From an uncultured Prevotellaceae bacterium (GTDB lineage Bacteria; Bacteroidota; Bacteroidia; Bacteroidales; Muribaculaceae): DNA of 64,000 bases. Positions 34,182 to 43,940 of the stretch are shown here, one piece after another. Every line of letters begins with the position of its first letter. Positions within the stretch are counted from its first letter, which is position 1. The DNA lies in assembly GCA_947165675.1 (NCBI GenBank), contig CAMVBJ010000001.1:113221-177220 (forward strand), in the 5' to 3' direction. The notes under the pieces are model-generated. The model was not told the DNA's origin. It searched no databases and worked only from the letters and a program-made list of their open reading frames with translations. A program made the position numbers and the translations under genes.

Positions 34182-34838
34182 ATGTGGTTAACTAATTCAT
34201 CTGTAGGACGCAAGGTGGTGATGTCGGTAACCGGCCTCTTCCTTGTCCTATTCGTCACATTCCATGCGCTGATGAACGCCGTGGCCCTCATCTCGTTTGA
34301 GGCCTATGACGCGATTTGCGAGTTCCTCGGTGCCAACTGGTATGCCGTGCTGGGCACATTGATCCTGGCTGGCGGTTTCGCAATTCACATCATCTTTGCG
34401 TTCATCCTCACGTTCCAGAACCGCAAGGCACGTGGCAATAACCGCTATGCTGTTAATGCCCGTCCCAAGAACGTCGAGTGGGCTTCTCAGAACATGCTCG
34501 TTCTGGGTATCATCGTTTTAGGTGTCATGGTGCTGCACCTGACTCAGTTCTGGGCCAAGATGCAGTTGCCCGAGCTGATGGGTGAGCACGTGATGAACGG
34601 CACTTTCTACCTGCGCGCTACCTTCAGCCAGCTGTGGGTACTGCCCGTTTACCTCATCTGGTTCGCTGCCCTGTGGTTCCACATCAGCCACGGTTTCTGG
34701 AGCGCATTCCAGACTCTGGGTACTGCCAATGACAAGTGGATTACCCGCTGGCAGTGCATCTCCAAGTGGTGGGCAAGCATCGTGTTTATCCTGTTTGCTG
34801 TAGAGGCTTGCTACTTCACCTGGTTCTTTGCCCTCTAA
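34182..34838 (+). CDS. sdhC: Succinate dehydrogenase/fumarate reductase cytochrome b subunit
   Basis: 218 residues with five predicted TM helices. It begins with SSVGRKVVMSVTGLFLVLF, typical of the single-chain diheme cytochrome b of Bacteroidota. Candidate heme His residues lie in FHALMN, HIIFAF, HLTQF and HISHGFW. It anchors SdhA/SdhB in the inner membrane and passes electrons from menaquinol to fumarate. A TATCTTTG box at 34113-34120 may be the -7 element. First gene of sdhCAB, 36 bases before sdhA. In Bacteroidota this complex works mainly as a fumarate reductase (frd is an equally valid name). Confidence 0.94.
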   Translation: MWLTNSSVGRKVVMSVTGLFLVLFVTFHALMNAVALISFEAYDAICEFLGANWYAVLGTLILAGGFAIHIIFAFILTFQNRKARGNNRYAVNARPKNVEWASQNMLVLGIIVLGVMVLHLTQFWAKMQLPELMGEHVMNGTFYLRATFSQLWVLPVYLIWFAALWFHISHGFWSAFQTLGTANDKWITRWQCISKWWASIVFILFAVEACYFTWFFAL

Positions 34839-34874
34839 TCGCTGAGTATTAACCCTTTAAAATTTGTAACACAA

Positions 34875-36875
34875 ATGGAAGAAAACAAAATGAACGCTCA
34901 GCCCATCGATTCCAAGATTCCCGAGGGACCCATCGCTGAGAAATGGACCAACTATAAGGCTCACCAGAAACTCGTCAACCCCGCTAACAAGCGCAAACTC
35001 GACATTATCGTCGTGGGTACCGGTCTGGCCGGCGCATCTGCCGCTGCCACGCTGGGCGAGATGGGCTTTAACGTATTGAACTTCTGCATCCAGGATTCTC
35101 CCCGCCGCGCTCACTCGATCGCAGCCCAGGGTGGTATCAATGCAGCCAAGAACTATCAGAACGACGGTGACTCGGTTTACCGCTTGTTCTACGACACCGT
35201 CAAGGGTGGTGACTACCGTGCCCGCGAGGCCAACGTTTACCGCCTGGCCGAGGTGTCCAACAACATTATTGACCAGTGCGTGGCTCAGGGTGTTCCCTTT
35301 GCTCGTGAGTATGGCGGTCTGCTGGCTAACCGTTCATTCGGTGGCGCTCAGGTGAGCCGCACGTTCTACGCCAAGGGTCAGACCGGTCAGCAGTTGCTGC
35401 TCGGTGCCTACTCGAGCCTCAACCGTATGATTCATGCCGGCAAGGTGAAGAGCTACAACCGCTACGAGATGCACGACGTGGTCATCATCGATGGCCGTGC
35501 CCGCGGTATCATTGCCAAGAACCTGGTGACCGGTAAGCTGGAGCGCTTTGCCGCTCATGCCGTTGTTATCGCCACTGGTGGTTATGGCAATACCTACTTC
35601 CTGAGCACCAACGCTATGGGTTGCAACTGCTCGGCAGCGATGGCATGCTATCGCCACGGCGCTTACTTTGCTAACCCTGCCTACGTGCAGATTCACCCCA
35701 CCTGTATCCCCGTTCACGGCGACAAGCAGTCCAAGCTGACGCTGATGAGTGAGTCGCTGCGTAACGACGGCCGCATCTGGGTTCCCAAGAACATCGAGGA
35801 CGCCAAGAAGTTGCAGTCTGGCCAGATCAAGGGTAGTGACATCCCCGAGGAGGAGCGTGACTACTATCTGGAGCGCCGCTATCCCGCCTTCGGTAACCTG
35901 GTTCCCCGTGACGTGGCCAGCCGTGCTGCCAAGGAGCGTTGCGACAAGGGCTATGGCGTGAACAATACCGGCAAGGCCGTATTCCTGGACTTCAGCGAGG
36001 CCATCAACCGTCTGGGCATTGACGTGATTCGTCAGCGCTACGGCAACCTGTTCGACATGTATGAGGAAATCACCGACGTCAATCCTGGCGAGCTCGCCAA
36101 CGAGATCAACGGCGTGAAGTATTACAACCCCATGATGATTTATCCCGCTATCCACTACACAATGGGCGGTATCTGGGTTGACTATGAGTTGCAGACCAGC
36201 ATCAAGGGTCTGTTCGCTATCGGTGAGTGCAACTTCAGTGACCACGGTGCAAACCGCCTGGGTGCTTCGGCGCTGATGCAGGGTCTGGCCGACGGTTACT
36301 TCGTGCTGCCTTACACCATCCAGAACTACCTGAGCGACCAGATCACCGTTCCTCACTTCTCAACCGACAGCAAGGAGTTTGACGAGGCCGAGAAGCGCGT
36401 GCAGAAGAACCTCGATGACCTGATGAGCATCAAGGGTAAGCGCTCGGTGGACAGCATCCACAAGGAGCTGGGTAACGTGATGTGGGAATATGTGGGCATG
36501 GCTCGCACCAAGGAGAGCCTTGAGACTGCGTTGAAGAAACTCAAGGAGCTGCGCAAGGAGTTTGAGACCAACCTGTTTATCCCCGGCACCCAGGAGGGCA
36601 TGAACATCGAGCTCGACAAGGCATTCCGCCTGCGTGACTTCATCACCATGGGCGAGCTGATCGCCTATGACGCACTGAACCGTCACGAGAGCTGCGGTGG
36701 CCACTTCCGCGAGGAGCATCAGACCGAGGAGGGCGAGGCCAAGCGTGACGACGAGAACTTCTTCTACGTCGCCTGCTGGAAGTATAACGGCAACGATGAG
36801 ACCGCTCCCACGCTCATCAAGGAGCCCCTCCACTACGAGGCCATTAAGGTCCAGACGCGTAACTATAAGTCATAA
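34875..36875 (+). CDS. sdhA: Succinate dehydrogenase/fumarate reductase flavoprotein subunit
   Basis: 666 residues. FAD-binding Rossmann start [20 protein letters not shown]; the flavin-attachment region [20 protein letters not shown] with the His that should bind FAD covalently; [12 protein letters not shown] and [13 protein letters not shown] in the capping and FAD domains; catalytic-region residues in VPRDVASRA. It reduces fumarate to succinate, the last step of the succinate pathway. Located between the cytochrome b and iron-sulfur subunits, with the longer chain length typical of epsilon-proteobacterial and Bacteroidota enzymes. Confidence 0.96.
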   Translation: MEENKMNAQPIDSKIPEGPIAEKWTNYKAHQKLVNPANKRKLDIIVVGTGLAGASAAATLGEMGFNVLNFCIQDSPRRAHSIAAQGGINAAKNYQNDGDSVYRLFYDTVKGGDYRAREANVYRLAEVSNNIIDQCVAQGVPFAREYGGLLANRSFGGAQVSRTFYAKGQTGQQLLLGAYSSLNRMIHAGKVKSYNRYEMHDVVIIDGRARGIIAKNLVTGKLERFAAHAVVIATGGYGNTYFLSTNAMGCNCSAAMACYRHGAYFANPAYVQIHPTCIPVHGDKQSKLTLMSESLRNDGRIWVPKNIEDAKKLQSGQIKGSDIPEEERDYYLERRYPAFGNLVPRDVASRAAKERCDKGYGVNNTGKAVFLDFSEAINRLGIDVIRQRYGNLFDMYEEITDVNPGELANEINGVKYYNPMMIYPAIHYTMGGIWVDYELQTSIKGLFAIGECNFSDHGANRLGASALMQGLADGYFVLPYTIQNYLSDQITVPHFSTDSKEFDEAEKRVQKNLDDLMSIKGKRSVDSIHKELGNVMWEYVGMARTKESLETALKKLKELRKEFETNLFIPGTQEGMNIELDKAFRLRDFITMGELIAYDALNRHESCGGHFREEHQTEEGEAKRDDENFFYVACWKYNGNDETAPTLIKEPLHYEAIKVQTRNYKS

Positions 36876-36906
36876 TCAACCACCTTTTTAAAATTCATCG
36901 AATACA

Positions 36907-37662
36907 ATGGAAACAAATATAAGTTTCAAACTTAAGGTTTGGCGTCAGGCCAACGCTCATGCTGAGGGCCGCTTTGAGACCTACGAGATGCACGACATCC
37001 CCACCGATACCTCCTTCCTCGAGATGATGGATATCCTGAACGAGCAGCTCATCGAGAAGGGCGAGGAGCCTGTCACCTTTGACCACGACTGCCGCGAGGG
37101 CATCTGCGGCATGTGCTCGCTCTATGTCAACGGTCATCCTCATGGTCCCGCTACTGGAGCAACCACCTGCCAGCTCTACATGCGCCGCTTCCACGATGGT
37201 GACACCATCACCGTTGAGCCCTGGCGCTCGGCTGCTTTCCCCGTGATCAAGGACTTGATGGTTAACCGCAACGCTTTTGACCAGATCCAGCAGGCTGGTG
37301 GCTACGTGAGCTTCCAGACGGGCGGTGCCCAGGATGCTAACGCCATCCCCATCAGCAAGGAGGCTGCCGACGAGGCCATGGACAGCGCTACCTGCATCGG
37401 TTGCGGTGCCTGTGTTGCCGCTTGCAAGAACGGTTCGGCCATGCTGTTCCTCAGCGCCAAGGTCAGCCAGTTCGCATTGCTGCCCCAGGGTCGTGCCGAG
37501 GCCAAGCGCCGCGTCAAGGCCATGCTTGCCAAGATGGACGAGCTGGGCTTCGGTAACTGCACCAACACTGGTGCCTGTGCCGCCGAGTGCCCCAAGAACA
37601 TCAAGCTGAGCAACATCGCCCGCTTGAACCGCGAGTTCCTGTGCGCCAAGTGCAGTGACTAA
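36907..37662 (+). CDS. sdhB: Succinate dehydrogenase/fumarate reductase iron-sulfur subunit
   Basis: 251 residues. The 2Fe-2S ligands are in [15 protein letters not shown] (N-terminal ferredoxin fold); the 4Fe-4S and 3Fe-4S ligands in [16 protein letters not shown] and [15 protein letters not shown]. It carries electrons between the cytochrome b hemes and the flavin. Final gene of the operon; a long hairpin follows. Confidence 0.96.
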   Translation: METNISFKLKVWRQANAHAEGRFETYEMHDIPTDTSFLEMMDILNEQLIEKGEEPVTFDHDCREGICGMCSLYVNGHPHGPATGATTCQLYMRRFHDGDTITVEPWRSAAFPVIKDLMVNRNAFDQIQQAGGYVSFQTGGAQDANAIPISKEAADEAMDSATCIGCGACVAACKNGSAMLFLSAKVSQFALLPQGRAEAKRRVKAMLAKMDELGFGNCTNTGACAAECPKNIKLSNIARLNREFLCAKCSD

Positions 37663-37685
37663 CCCTCCTGCGAAGGCATAAGAAG

Positions 37686-37777
37686 TCTCACGCTAAGCCG
37701 CAAAAGGCGCTAAGTGATTATATTATTTAATGATAGGTTTTCTTAGCGACTGTGTGACTTAGCGTGAGATTGTTTTT
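37686..37777 (+). terminator. Long inverted repeat ending the sdh operon
   Basis: TCTCACGCTAAG (37686-37697) and CTTAGCGTGAGA (37758-37769) are perfect 12-base arms 60 bases apart; a second pair (GCGCTAAG / CTTAGCG) lies inside. T-rich sequence follows (TTGTTTTTA). Probably terminates or protects the sdh transcript. Confidence 0.6.
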
Positions 37778-37817
37778 AGGATGATAGTTCTATTATTAAT
37801 GACTAAATACTGAGATT

Positions 37818-38474
37818 ATGAAATATTACATTGCAGAAAACGGTCAGCAAGCGGGGCCTTTCGAGCCCAATGAATTGCTCTTGCATGGCTTGACGGTGAA
37901 TTCGCTCGTGTGGTGTGAGGGAATGCCGAGCTGGACCTCGGCCAGCCAAGTGCCCGAATTGATGACGCTGCTCTCGGGGCAGCCTTTTAACCCGGGCAAT
38001 GTCGATATGCAGTTGCCTCCGATGCCCCCGGTGGGCAATCCCATGCCCCAGCAGGTGCCGCCCTTCGGTGGTCAGCAGCAACAGCAACCGACCACCTATG
38101 GCCAGCCTAACCAGCCCTATGCTCAGCCCCAGTATGGTCCCAACTCCAGCTCCCCCAGCCGTCAGGTAATGCCCAAGACCTGGCTCACCGAGTCGATTCT
38201 CGTGACCGTGCTGTCATTCCTGTGTCTGTGCAATTTCTTGTCGATCATCCCTGGCGTTATTGCCATCATCAAGGCCAACTCGGTCAAGTCCAAGTTTATG
38301 AGTGGGGATGTGCAGGGTGCTAATGCCGCATCGTCATCGGCCAAGAAGTGGGTTCTCATCGCTGTCGTGGTGATGGTGGTCTGGTCCTGCATCCAGGGTT
38401 ATCAGTTAATGTCTAATCCCAACCTGTTGCAGCAGATCCAGGAAGGCGCCGTCGGCTCTCTCTACGGACTCTAA
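37818..38474 (+). CDS. GYF_2 (DUF4339) plus CD225-like membrane protein
   Basis: 218 residues. Residues 1-~52 are a GYF_2 domain (YYIAENGQQAGPFEPNELL...W...MPSWTSASQVPEL). Residues ~60-115 are a Pro/Gln/Asn-rich linker. Residues ~118-205 hold two TM segments of CD225/dispanin type (VTVLSFLCLCNFLSIIPGVI, then KWVLIAVVVMVVW). GYF_2 modules bind proline-rich peptides and are common N-terminal adaptors in Bacteroidota membrane proteins; cellular function unknown. Apparently monocistronic. Confidence 0.8.
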   Translation: MKYYIAENGQQAGPFEPNELLLHGLTVNSLVWCEGMPSWTSASQVPELMTLLSGQPFNPGNVDMQLPPMPPVGNPMPQQVPPFGGQQQQQPTTYGQPNQPYAQPQYGPNSSSPSRQVMPKTWLTESILVTVLSFLCLCNFLSIIPGVIAIIKANSVKSKFMSGDVQGANAASSSAKKWVLIAVVVMVVWSCIQGYQLMSNPNLLQQIQEGAVGSLYGL

Positions 38475-38475
38475 A

Positions 38476-38529
38476 CAGTGAACAGTTAATAGTTAACAGA
38501 GAACAGTTAACAGAGAACAGTTAACAGAG
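38476..38529 (+). repeat. Tandem 14-base repeats at the end of the GYF_2 gene
   Basis: The unit GAACAGTTAACAGA is repeated about three and a half times directly after the stop codon, with a degenerate first copy. There is no spacer structure, so it is not a CRISPR. Confidence 0.65.
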
Positions 38530-38569
38530 AATAGTGAACAGTTGGCTTCGCGTTCAACTGTTCACTATT
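38530..38569. terminator. Bidirectional hairpin between convergent genes
   Basis: AATAGTGAACAGTTG (38530-38544) and CAACTGTTCACTATT (38555-38569) form a perfect 15-bp stem with a 10-base loop, placed between the plus-strand GYF_2 gene and the minus-strand EamA gene. Confidence 0.65.
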
Positions 38570-38578
38570 CACTATTCA

Positions 38579-39490
38579 CTATAGCCTATTGCCTCTCGTG
38601 ACCTGCCAGACGCCGGTGAAGATGAGGGCGGCAGCCACCGCGTGCATCCACTGGGGCGTGGCGAGCCCCATCGCCATGCTGGCCACCACGGCCACAATCG
38701 GCTGCACGTAGTTATAGACGCTCACCGTCGTGGGCAAGAGGCGTCGCTGGGCATATACCACCAGCAGGAAAGTGAAGAACGTTGCTCCAGCCACGATATA
38801 GATGATTTCGCACGCCGTCCTGGCACTCATTCCTGGCCAGTCAATCTGCATGATGTGGGGTAGGGTAAAGGGCAGGATAAACAGGCTGGCAAAGGTGAAC
38901 GTCCACTTGTTGAACGTGAAGGCGTCATACTTGCGGATGACCCGTGAGTAATGGGTCAGGTAGAAGGCGTAGCCCACTTGGGAGATCAGGATCAGGATGT
39001 CGCCCCTGAAGTCCGTTGGCTGCCCGCTGGCACTGGCTGCCGTGCGGGTGATCAGCAGCACGGCCCCCGTGAAGCCCATGATGATGCCCAGTGCCCGTCG
39101 CGGGGTGATGCGTTCGTGAAGCAGGATGGACGACAGGATGAGCGTGAAGATGGGCATGGTCGTCAACTCGATGGTGGCGTTGATGGGCGACGTGTAATTC
39201 AGCCCCACGATATAGCCGCCCTGGGCCAGTGCGAAGCCAAAGAAGCCCGCCCCGGCAATCTTGATGAAGTCACGTGGCTCCACCCGCTGCTGTGGCACAA
39301 TCAATGAGCCCATCCAGAAGATGATGGCCGCACCAATGACGCGGAATGCCACCAGCTGCGGTCCCGTGATGCCGCCATGGGTGAGCACGTCCTTACTGAA
39401 CGTAGCCATCAGCCCGAACAGCACCATCGCCATCAGCATTGCCCCGTGTGCTCGCCAGTCCTTGTGATTAGTTGTATTATCGGTAGTCAT
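38579..39490 (-). CDS. EamA-family (DMT) transporter
   Basis: 303 residues from ATG 39490 (a longer frame to 39532 lacks sense as an N-terminus). About ten TM helices in two EamA repeats: AMLMAMVLFGLMATFSKDVL and GGITGPQLVAFRVIGAA at the start, VYNYVQPIVAVVASMAMGLA in the second half. Drug/metabolite transporter superfamily members export amino acids, nucleosides or other small molecules; the substrate is not predictable. Lies 83 bases downstream of the TPR regulator on the same strand and may be cotranscribed. Confidence 0.9.
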   Translation of the reverse strand: MTTDNTTNHKDWRAHGAMLMAMVLFGLMATFSKDVLTHGGITGPQLVAFRVIGAAIIFWMGSLIVPQQRVEPRDFIKIAGAGFFGFALAQGGYIVGLNYTSPINATIELTTMPIFTLILSSILLHERITPRRALGIIMGFTGAVLLITRTAASASGQPTDFRGDILILISQVGYAFYLTHYSRVIRKYDAFTFNKWTFTFASLFILPFTLPHIMQIDWPGMSARTACEIIYIVAGATFFTFLLVVYAQRRLLPTTVSVYNYVQPIVAVVASMAMGLATPQWMHAVAAALIFTGVWQVTRGNRL

Positions 39491-39573
39491 GTCGTTTTCA
39501 AGTTGCAAAATTACAACAAAGAGGAAAACCATACGGCTTTTTTCCCGCTTTTTCGCTTTTGTGCATACGCAGA

Positions 39574-41517
39574 CTAACGTTGATAAGGCTCAACAAATTT
39601 GTCAAGGTTGTTGATGCCCAATTTCTTGGCGATTTGCACTTTCTTGTTCGAGATGGTGACGATGTGTTTGTAATTCATACAGACCATAATGGCTGTTCGG
39701 GAGAAACCGCAGCAGTACAGGGCGATAAAGTTCAACTCATCATCACGCAGTGTGCCTCCTGCTTGCTCTTGTGCCTTGACAAGGATGTTGTCATAGAGGT
39801 CATTGACCAGTGATTGCAGGTTGCTCCAATAACTGGACGAGTTTTTCTTCTCCTGTATCGTCATTATTGAGTTGAATTTCTTGGTAAAGGCATTGCCGTC
39901 CAACTCGTAAGCCCACTGCATCAGTTGGTGTATCACCTTGATTTGGCCATCAAGAATCGAAATAATTTCATCGGACTGACCTTTCCTGTGTTCCAGCTCA
40001 GCCAATCGGTCGTTCAATTCGGCTCTTTCGCGCTCCTTGCTAACTAACTCATTTTTCACAACCGCTATTTGGTCATTTAACAGTTTGATGCTTTGGCGTG
40101 ATGACTCAACATTTTTTTGATAATGCGTCCGCTCAGATTCCATGTCAATCAGACGTTGATGGGCAGCATCAATTTCCTGATTTAGTTTTGTAATAGTGGA
40201 TGTGGCTTGGTTCATGTCTTCCTCGTAACTACTCAGGGTTGCTTGAACTTGTTCTAGACTGTTTGTTGAACTGTCCAAATCAGCTCTGAGTAGTTCAAAT
40301 TCATGTTCCTTGTTGCGTAACCTGGACCGATAACCGAGAGCAATAGATAACAGACCAAGACCGATAGCAGCAAGTACAGCAAGTGCCAACCAGGTATTCT
40401 TGAGATTAGAACGTAGCTTCTCATTCTGCAATTCTTCATTTTGAAGATCATACCTTTTTTCTATTGTCAACAATCTGTGAGTTAGACTGTTGACAAGAGC
40501 TGAATCTTCAAGATTCATGGCCTTCTTATAGTAAGAAAAAGCCTGAGGATAATCCGCCTGATGAAAGTTGATGTTTGACAGGACTTTAAAATAAAGGATA
40601 CTATCAGCATAGCATGTCATTTCAGGTGCATACTTGAGATAATGAATGCATGAGTCCAGTTGTTGTAGGTTGATGTAGGCCAATGCAGCAGTAAAATGCG
40701 CCCTAGGATTGTCAATTTGGTTACTGTCTATTGATGAAATGGCTTTGAGGGCATCGTTTTTTGCCTTGGTATAGTCGTTTTCTACCGAGGCATAGTATTG
40801 GGCTCGACAGGTGTATGTTGAGAAAAGCGCATATTGCTCCGTTGGCAAGGCCTTTGCTAAATCTAAAGCCTCATTGATATAATGTAAAGCACTTTCGGCC
40901 TTGCCTTTTTGGTCGCTGTAAAGTTCTCCTATTTCTTTCAAGCACAAGATGACAAATTGTTGATTCCCCATTTGTTTATACAACTTTAATGCCTCTTGAA
41001 ACTTGTTTGATGCGATGATTTTGGCTCCAACGAATTGAGACTTGTAAAGATATCCCAGCCTTAATTTGGCGAAAGCTTGATTGGATATGTCGGTTTTGAG
41101 GGCAGTACGTTCTGCCTTGTGATAGCAAAGGACAGCCTTGTCGTAGTTACCTAATTCTTCGTTTACAAGACCTTGATAGATAAGAGAACTGGTATGCTTT
41201 TCTTTGTCTTCAGATTTGGTATAGTATGAAACAGCGTCATTGATGCCCGAGTCGCTAGTGGCATTGATATGATTCTTGTATTTGGCTTGGGTTAATAGCA
41301 GGTTATAATATGCCTGATCTCTTTTGTTGAATTCACTCCTGTCCATGTCCATTAGGCTATTTAGGGCCTGCTGTGATTTGTTTTTCACCAACAAGGAATC
41401 GACATGAGATAACAGCTCGGTGTGGTTGGGGTGGGAGCACAATATAGACATCACCGTGATTGCACCCACTAGGGCAAGTGCAGTCAGCTTTTTGTTATGG
41501 AAAATGGGTTTAGTCAT
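39574..41517 (-). CDS. Membrane-anchored TPR regulator with LuxR-like C-terminal HTH
   Basis: 647 residues. A signal-anchor or signal peptide is near the N-terminus (LTALALVGAITVMSIL). Residues ~45-365 are TPR-like helical repeats (SALHYINEALDLAKAL, AFSYYKKAMNLED). One TM helix is near 373-393 (TWLALAVLAAIGLGLLSIAL). A long coiled coil spans ~395-540 (ELVSKERERAELNDRLAELE). The C-terminal ~60 residues are HTH-like (LNFIALYCCGFSRTAIMVCM... ISNKKVQIAKKLGI). Layout: periplasmic TPR sensor, one membrane pass, cytosolic coiled coil and DNA-binding end, known in Bacteroidota as an unusual single-chain regulator. It faces three lipoprotein genes; regulation of these is inference. Confidence 0.82.
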   Translation of the reverse strand: MTKPIFHNKKLTALALVGAITVMSILCSHPNHTELLSHVDSLLVKNKSQQALNSLMDMDRSEFNKRDQAYYNLLLTQAKYKNHINATSDSGINDAVSYYTKSEDKEKHTSSLIYQGLVNEELGNYDKAVLCYHKAERTALKTDISNQAFAKLRLGYLYKSQFVGAKIIASNKFQEALKLYKQMGNQQFVILCLKEIGELYSDQKGKAESALHYINEALDLAKALPTEQYALFSTYTCRAQYYASVENDYTKAKNDALKAISSIDSNQIDNPRAHFTAALAYINLQQLDSCIHYLKYAPEMTCYADSILYFKVLSNINFHQADYPQAFSYYKKAMNLEDSALVNSLTHRLLTIEKRYDLQNEELQNEKLRSNLKNTWLALAVLAAIGLGLLSIALGYRSRLRNKEHEFELLRADLDSSTNSLEQVQATLSSYEEDMNQATSTITKLNQEIDAAHQRLIDMESERTHYQKNVESSRQSIKLLNDQIAVVKNELVSKERERAELNDRLAELEHRKGQSDEIISILDGQIKVIHQLMQWAYELDGNAFTKKFNSIMTIQEKKNSSSYWSNLQSLVNDLYDNILVKAQEQAGGTLRDDELNFIALYCCGFSRTAIMVCMNYKHIVTISNKKVQIAKKLGINNLDKFVEPYQR

Positions 41518-41678
41518 TGGTAGTGCCTATGAAATAAAGTGATTCTTTGACGCAAAAATAACTAAAAAAAACAACACATTTTCCCATGTTACCAACACAT
41601 TAACTTTTATTTTTGTAAATCATTGTATTTCAATATATTACGTGTAATCAAATTAACTTTGAATTATGCTGAATTCCA

Positions 41679-41708
41679 TTGTTTTTTGACTTTTTCAAGC
41701 TAACTTTG
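41679..41708 (+). promoter_or_regulatory. Promoter of the lipoprotein triplet
   Basis: TTG at 41679-41681, a 19-base spacer and TAACTTTG at 41701-41708, about 45 bases before ATG 41753. Confidence 0.6.
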
Positions 41709-41752
41709 TAACCGAGTAAAATCCACTTTTACTAACCTTTATAATAGATGAT

Positions 41753-42922
41753 ATGATAATGGAAACTTGTAAAAGATTGTTTTGGCTTGTAGCTGTCATG
41801 ATAGTTATAGGTACCTCGTGCGGGGATAAAAACGACGAGCCCAGTGCTGTTTACAATTATTATATGCTCATACAGTCAGAGGTAACATTGGAATTGTCAG
41901 ACAATGCTGAAGAAGAAGGCACGCTCGTTGGCGGGCAAGTGAGTGTTATTTCCAGGACGGTCTCAAAGATGAGGAGTGTCATGGCACAGTATGAGTCAGA
42001 CCAAAGCACGACAGGTGTTGAATCAGCCCTGCTTACGGCATGTGATAGCATATATCGGGAATATTCATCGGCCTATGTCCAGTATTCTGGGCAAACCCTT
42101 TGCTATGTGCAGATTGTCCGCAGAAAGATGGTGAATGGGGAATCCAAAGAAGGCACTACCCTCAAGACCTATTATTTCCGTGCCCTTAAGGACGTTGGAC
42201 CAAGCGGGTCTGGCGATCCAACACCGCCAGAGTTCTCATTGAATAAGCCCGAAGCCTTAAAAGCTATTGACTTAGGTCTATCTGTCATGTGGGCCAATTG
42301 TAATCTGGGGGCTAAATCACCTGATGACTATGGCGGTTACTTTGGATGGGGCGACCCGACGGGAATGTTGTGGGACGGGAACGGCATTTACAAGCAAGCG
42401 GGTGCTTTTGTCTGGAATACCGATAACTATGGCGGCATGAATCCCCCGACCGAGATAGGCGGTACTTCTCTTGACGTTGTGACGGCACATTGGGGTGCCG
42501 GATGGCGTACTCCAAGTGGTAATGAGGCGTACGAATTGTGTAGCAAATGCGAGTGGAAACTGCGTTCTCAGGATGGCCGCAACTGGTATGAGGTCATCGG
42601 TCCCAACGGCAACAGCATCATCATTCCATTGGCAGGACTATATGGCATTATCCCTGGTAAAGGCAGCTCATCTTTAATGGAAGGCCCATTGCATACTAAC
42701 TCCTCGGGATGGTATTGGACATCATCCATCTGCGACTCGCCAGGCACATCCGCAACCAGGGGCTATGCTGTTCAACAGGGTGTGGCAACCGCTTGGATGT
42801 TCGTGTGTGATTCATCGCGAGGCGATTTGACCGGGCTGAACATGTTCAATGAACATCTGCGGGCCTTCCACATGTCGATACGTCCTGTGTATGTGAAACC
42901 CGAAGATATTCAACCTAACTAA
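41753..42922 (+). CDS. Lipoprotein of the triplet, member 1 (two-domain form)
   Basis: 389 residues. Lipoprotein signal with Cys in MIVIGTSCGDKND, followed by acidic residues. Residues ~35-150 form an N-terminal module (YYMLIQSEVTLELSDNAEEE ... LKTYYF). Residues ~165-385 are a domain starting DLGLSVMWANCNLGAKSPDD and YGGYFGWGDPTG and ending LRAFHMSIRPVY; it resembles the Fibrobacter major paralogous / DUF1566-like domain of Bacteroidales surface proteins. Members 2 and 3 follow. Outer-membrane surface location is probable; function unknown. A second ATG at 41759 is possible. Confidence 0.75.
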   Translation: MIMETCKRLFWLVAVMIVIGTSCGDKNDEPSAVYNYYMLIQSEVTLELSDNAEEEGTLVGGQVSVISRTVSKMRSVMAQYESDQSTTGVESALLTACDSIYREYSSAYVQYSGQTLCYVQIVRRKMVNGESKEGTTLKTYYFRALKDVGPSGSGDPTPPEFSLNKPEALKAIDLGLSVMWANCNLGAKSPDDYGGYFGWGDPTGMLWDGNGIYKQAGAFVWNTDNYGGMNPPTEIGGTSLDVVTAHWGAGWRTPSGNEAYELCSKCEWKLRSQDGRNWYEVIGPNGNSIIIPLAGLYGIIPGKGSSSLMEGPLHTNSSGWYWTSSICDSPGTSATRGYAVQQGVATAWMFVCDSSRGDLTGLNMFNEHLRAFHMSIRPVYVKPEDIQPN

Positions 42923-42938
42923 TAATAGATAAAGAACG

Positions 42939-43691
42939 ATGAAAACTTATAATTACTTATTTGTGATATTTGCCATCCAGCTGTTGGCTACGGGATGTGC
43001 CAAGGACGACGAGCCCGATGTCAAAATCGATCCGCCAGTATTTAATCTTCAAAAGTCGAGCGCCGTCGAAGCCGTGGACCTGGGCTTGTCGGTCCTGTGG
43101 TCTAATTGCAACCTGGGCGCCAGTTCTCCTACGGACTATGGTGGCTACTTCGCGTGGGGCGACCCCACGGGCGCATTGTGGTCAGGTGATGGTATCATTT
43201 ATAACGAAAACGGCTATTCGTGGAATACAGTCAACTATGGCGGCAACACTCCGCCTAACAATATTAGTGGTACTGAACTGGATGTCGTAGCTGTACATTG
43301 GGGTGATGGATGGCGAATGCCCACTTATTACGAAATGGAGGAATTGATGACGAAATGTCATTGGACTCAATTGGAACGAGCGGGCGTAAAATGGTATGAG
43401 GTCACTGGTCCTAATGGTAACAGCATTTCCTGGCCGATTGCGGGTATGTATTTCGATGATGATACTCATGAGAATACCCGGTTTCTTGGTGGTCCAGTTT
43501 ACGTCAATCAGGGCGCTTTCTATTGGACATCAAACATAAGTTGGAAACAAAGTGACATGCGCGGATACAAAATTAATCCAGGAGTCTTGACCGCATGGAT
43601 AGGCCTTTGGGTTGGAACTGAAGGGAACCATGTCTTTCGTGATTATGTGAGAGCATTCCACTTGTCTATCCGTCCTGTTCACGACAAATAA
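42939..43691 (+). CDS. Lipoprotein of the triplet, member 2 (short form)
   Basis: 250 residues, 16 bases after member 1. Lipoprotein signal with Cys in FAIQLLATGCAKDDEPD. It has only the shared C-terminal domain: VDLGLSVLWSNCNLGASSPT, YGGYFAWGDPTGALW, VHWGDGWRMPTYYEMEEL, and LRAFHLSIRPVHDK-like end (VRAFHLSIRPVHDK). The ~120-residue N-terminal module of members 1 and 3 is absent. A hairpin follows at 43740-43785, and member 3 begins 249 bases on. Function unknown. Confidence 0.75.
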   Translation: MKTYNYLFVIFAIQLLATGCAKDDEPDVKIDPPVFNLQKSSAVEAVDLGLSVLWSNCNLGASSPTDYGGYFAWGDPTGALWSGDGIIYNENGYSWNTVNYGGNTPPNNISGTELDVVAVHWGDGWRMPTYYEMEELMTKCHWTQLERAGVKWYEVTGPNGNSISWPIAGMYFDDDTHENTRFLGGPVYVNQGAFYWTSNISWKQSDMRGYKINPGVLTAWIGLWVGTEGNHVFRDYVRAFHLSIRPVHDK

Positions 43692-43739
43692 TTGTTGAAG
43701 TGTTTTTTCATACTAGCTCCCGAACGTGATTTCTGGGAA

Positions 43740-43785
43740 TGAGATGGTTCCTCTTAGCTTTACAGGCTTGGAGTGAACCATCTCA
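43740..43785 (+). terminator. Hairpin after lipoprotein member 2
   Basis: TGAGATGGTTC (43740-43750) pairs perfectly with GAACCATCTCA (43775-43785); CTC/GAG extends the stem inward. There is no T-run. A similar hairpin stands after member 3. The rest of the gap contains an eight-G run at 43816-43823. Confidence 0.5.
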
Positions 43786-43940
43786 AATGTGTATTGTATT
43801 AAGAAATGTTAAAATGGGGGGGGTAAATAAACCGCATTTGTGAAAGAATGTCTAATGATTAGATTGTATCTCGATGGCACTGGCTGTCCTGTACAGTTTT
43901 CGTAGCCAAGATTTTATAAACCCAAAAAACCGATGAAAGG

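Noticed and set aside
35334..36356. Minus-strand frame of 340 codons opposite sdhA
   Set aside because: Shadow of the flavoprotein subunit; Val/Leu/Gly/His-rich with no domain.
38476..38569. Possible CRISPR or minisatellite after the GYF_2 gene
   Set aside because: The units are 14 bases with no spacers, merging into a hairpin between convergent genes.
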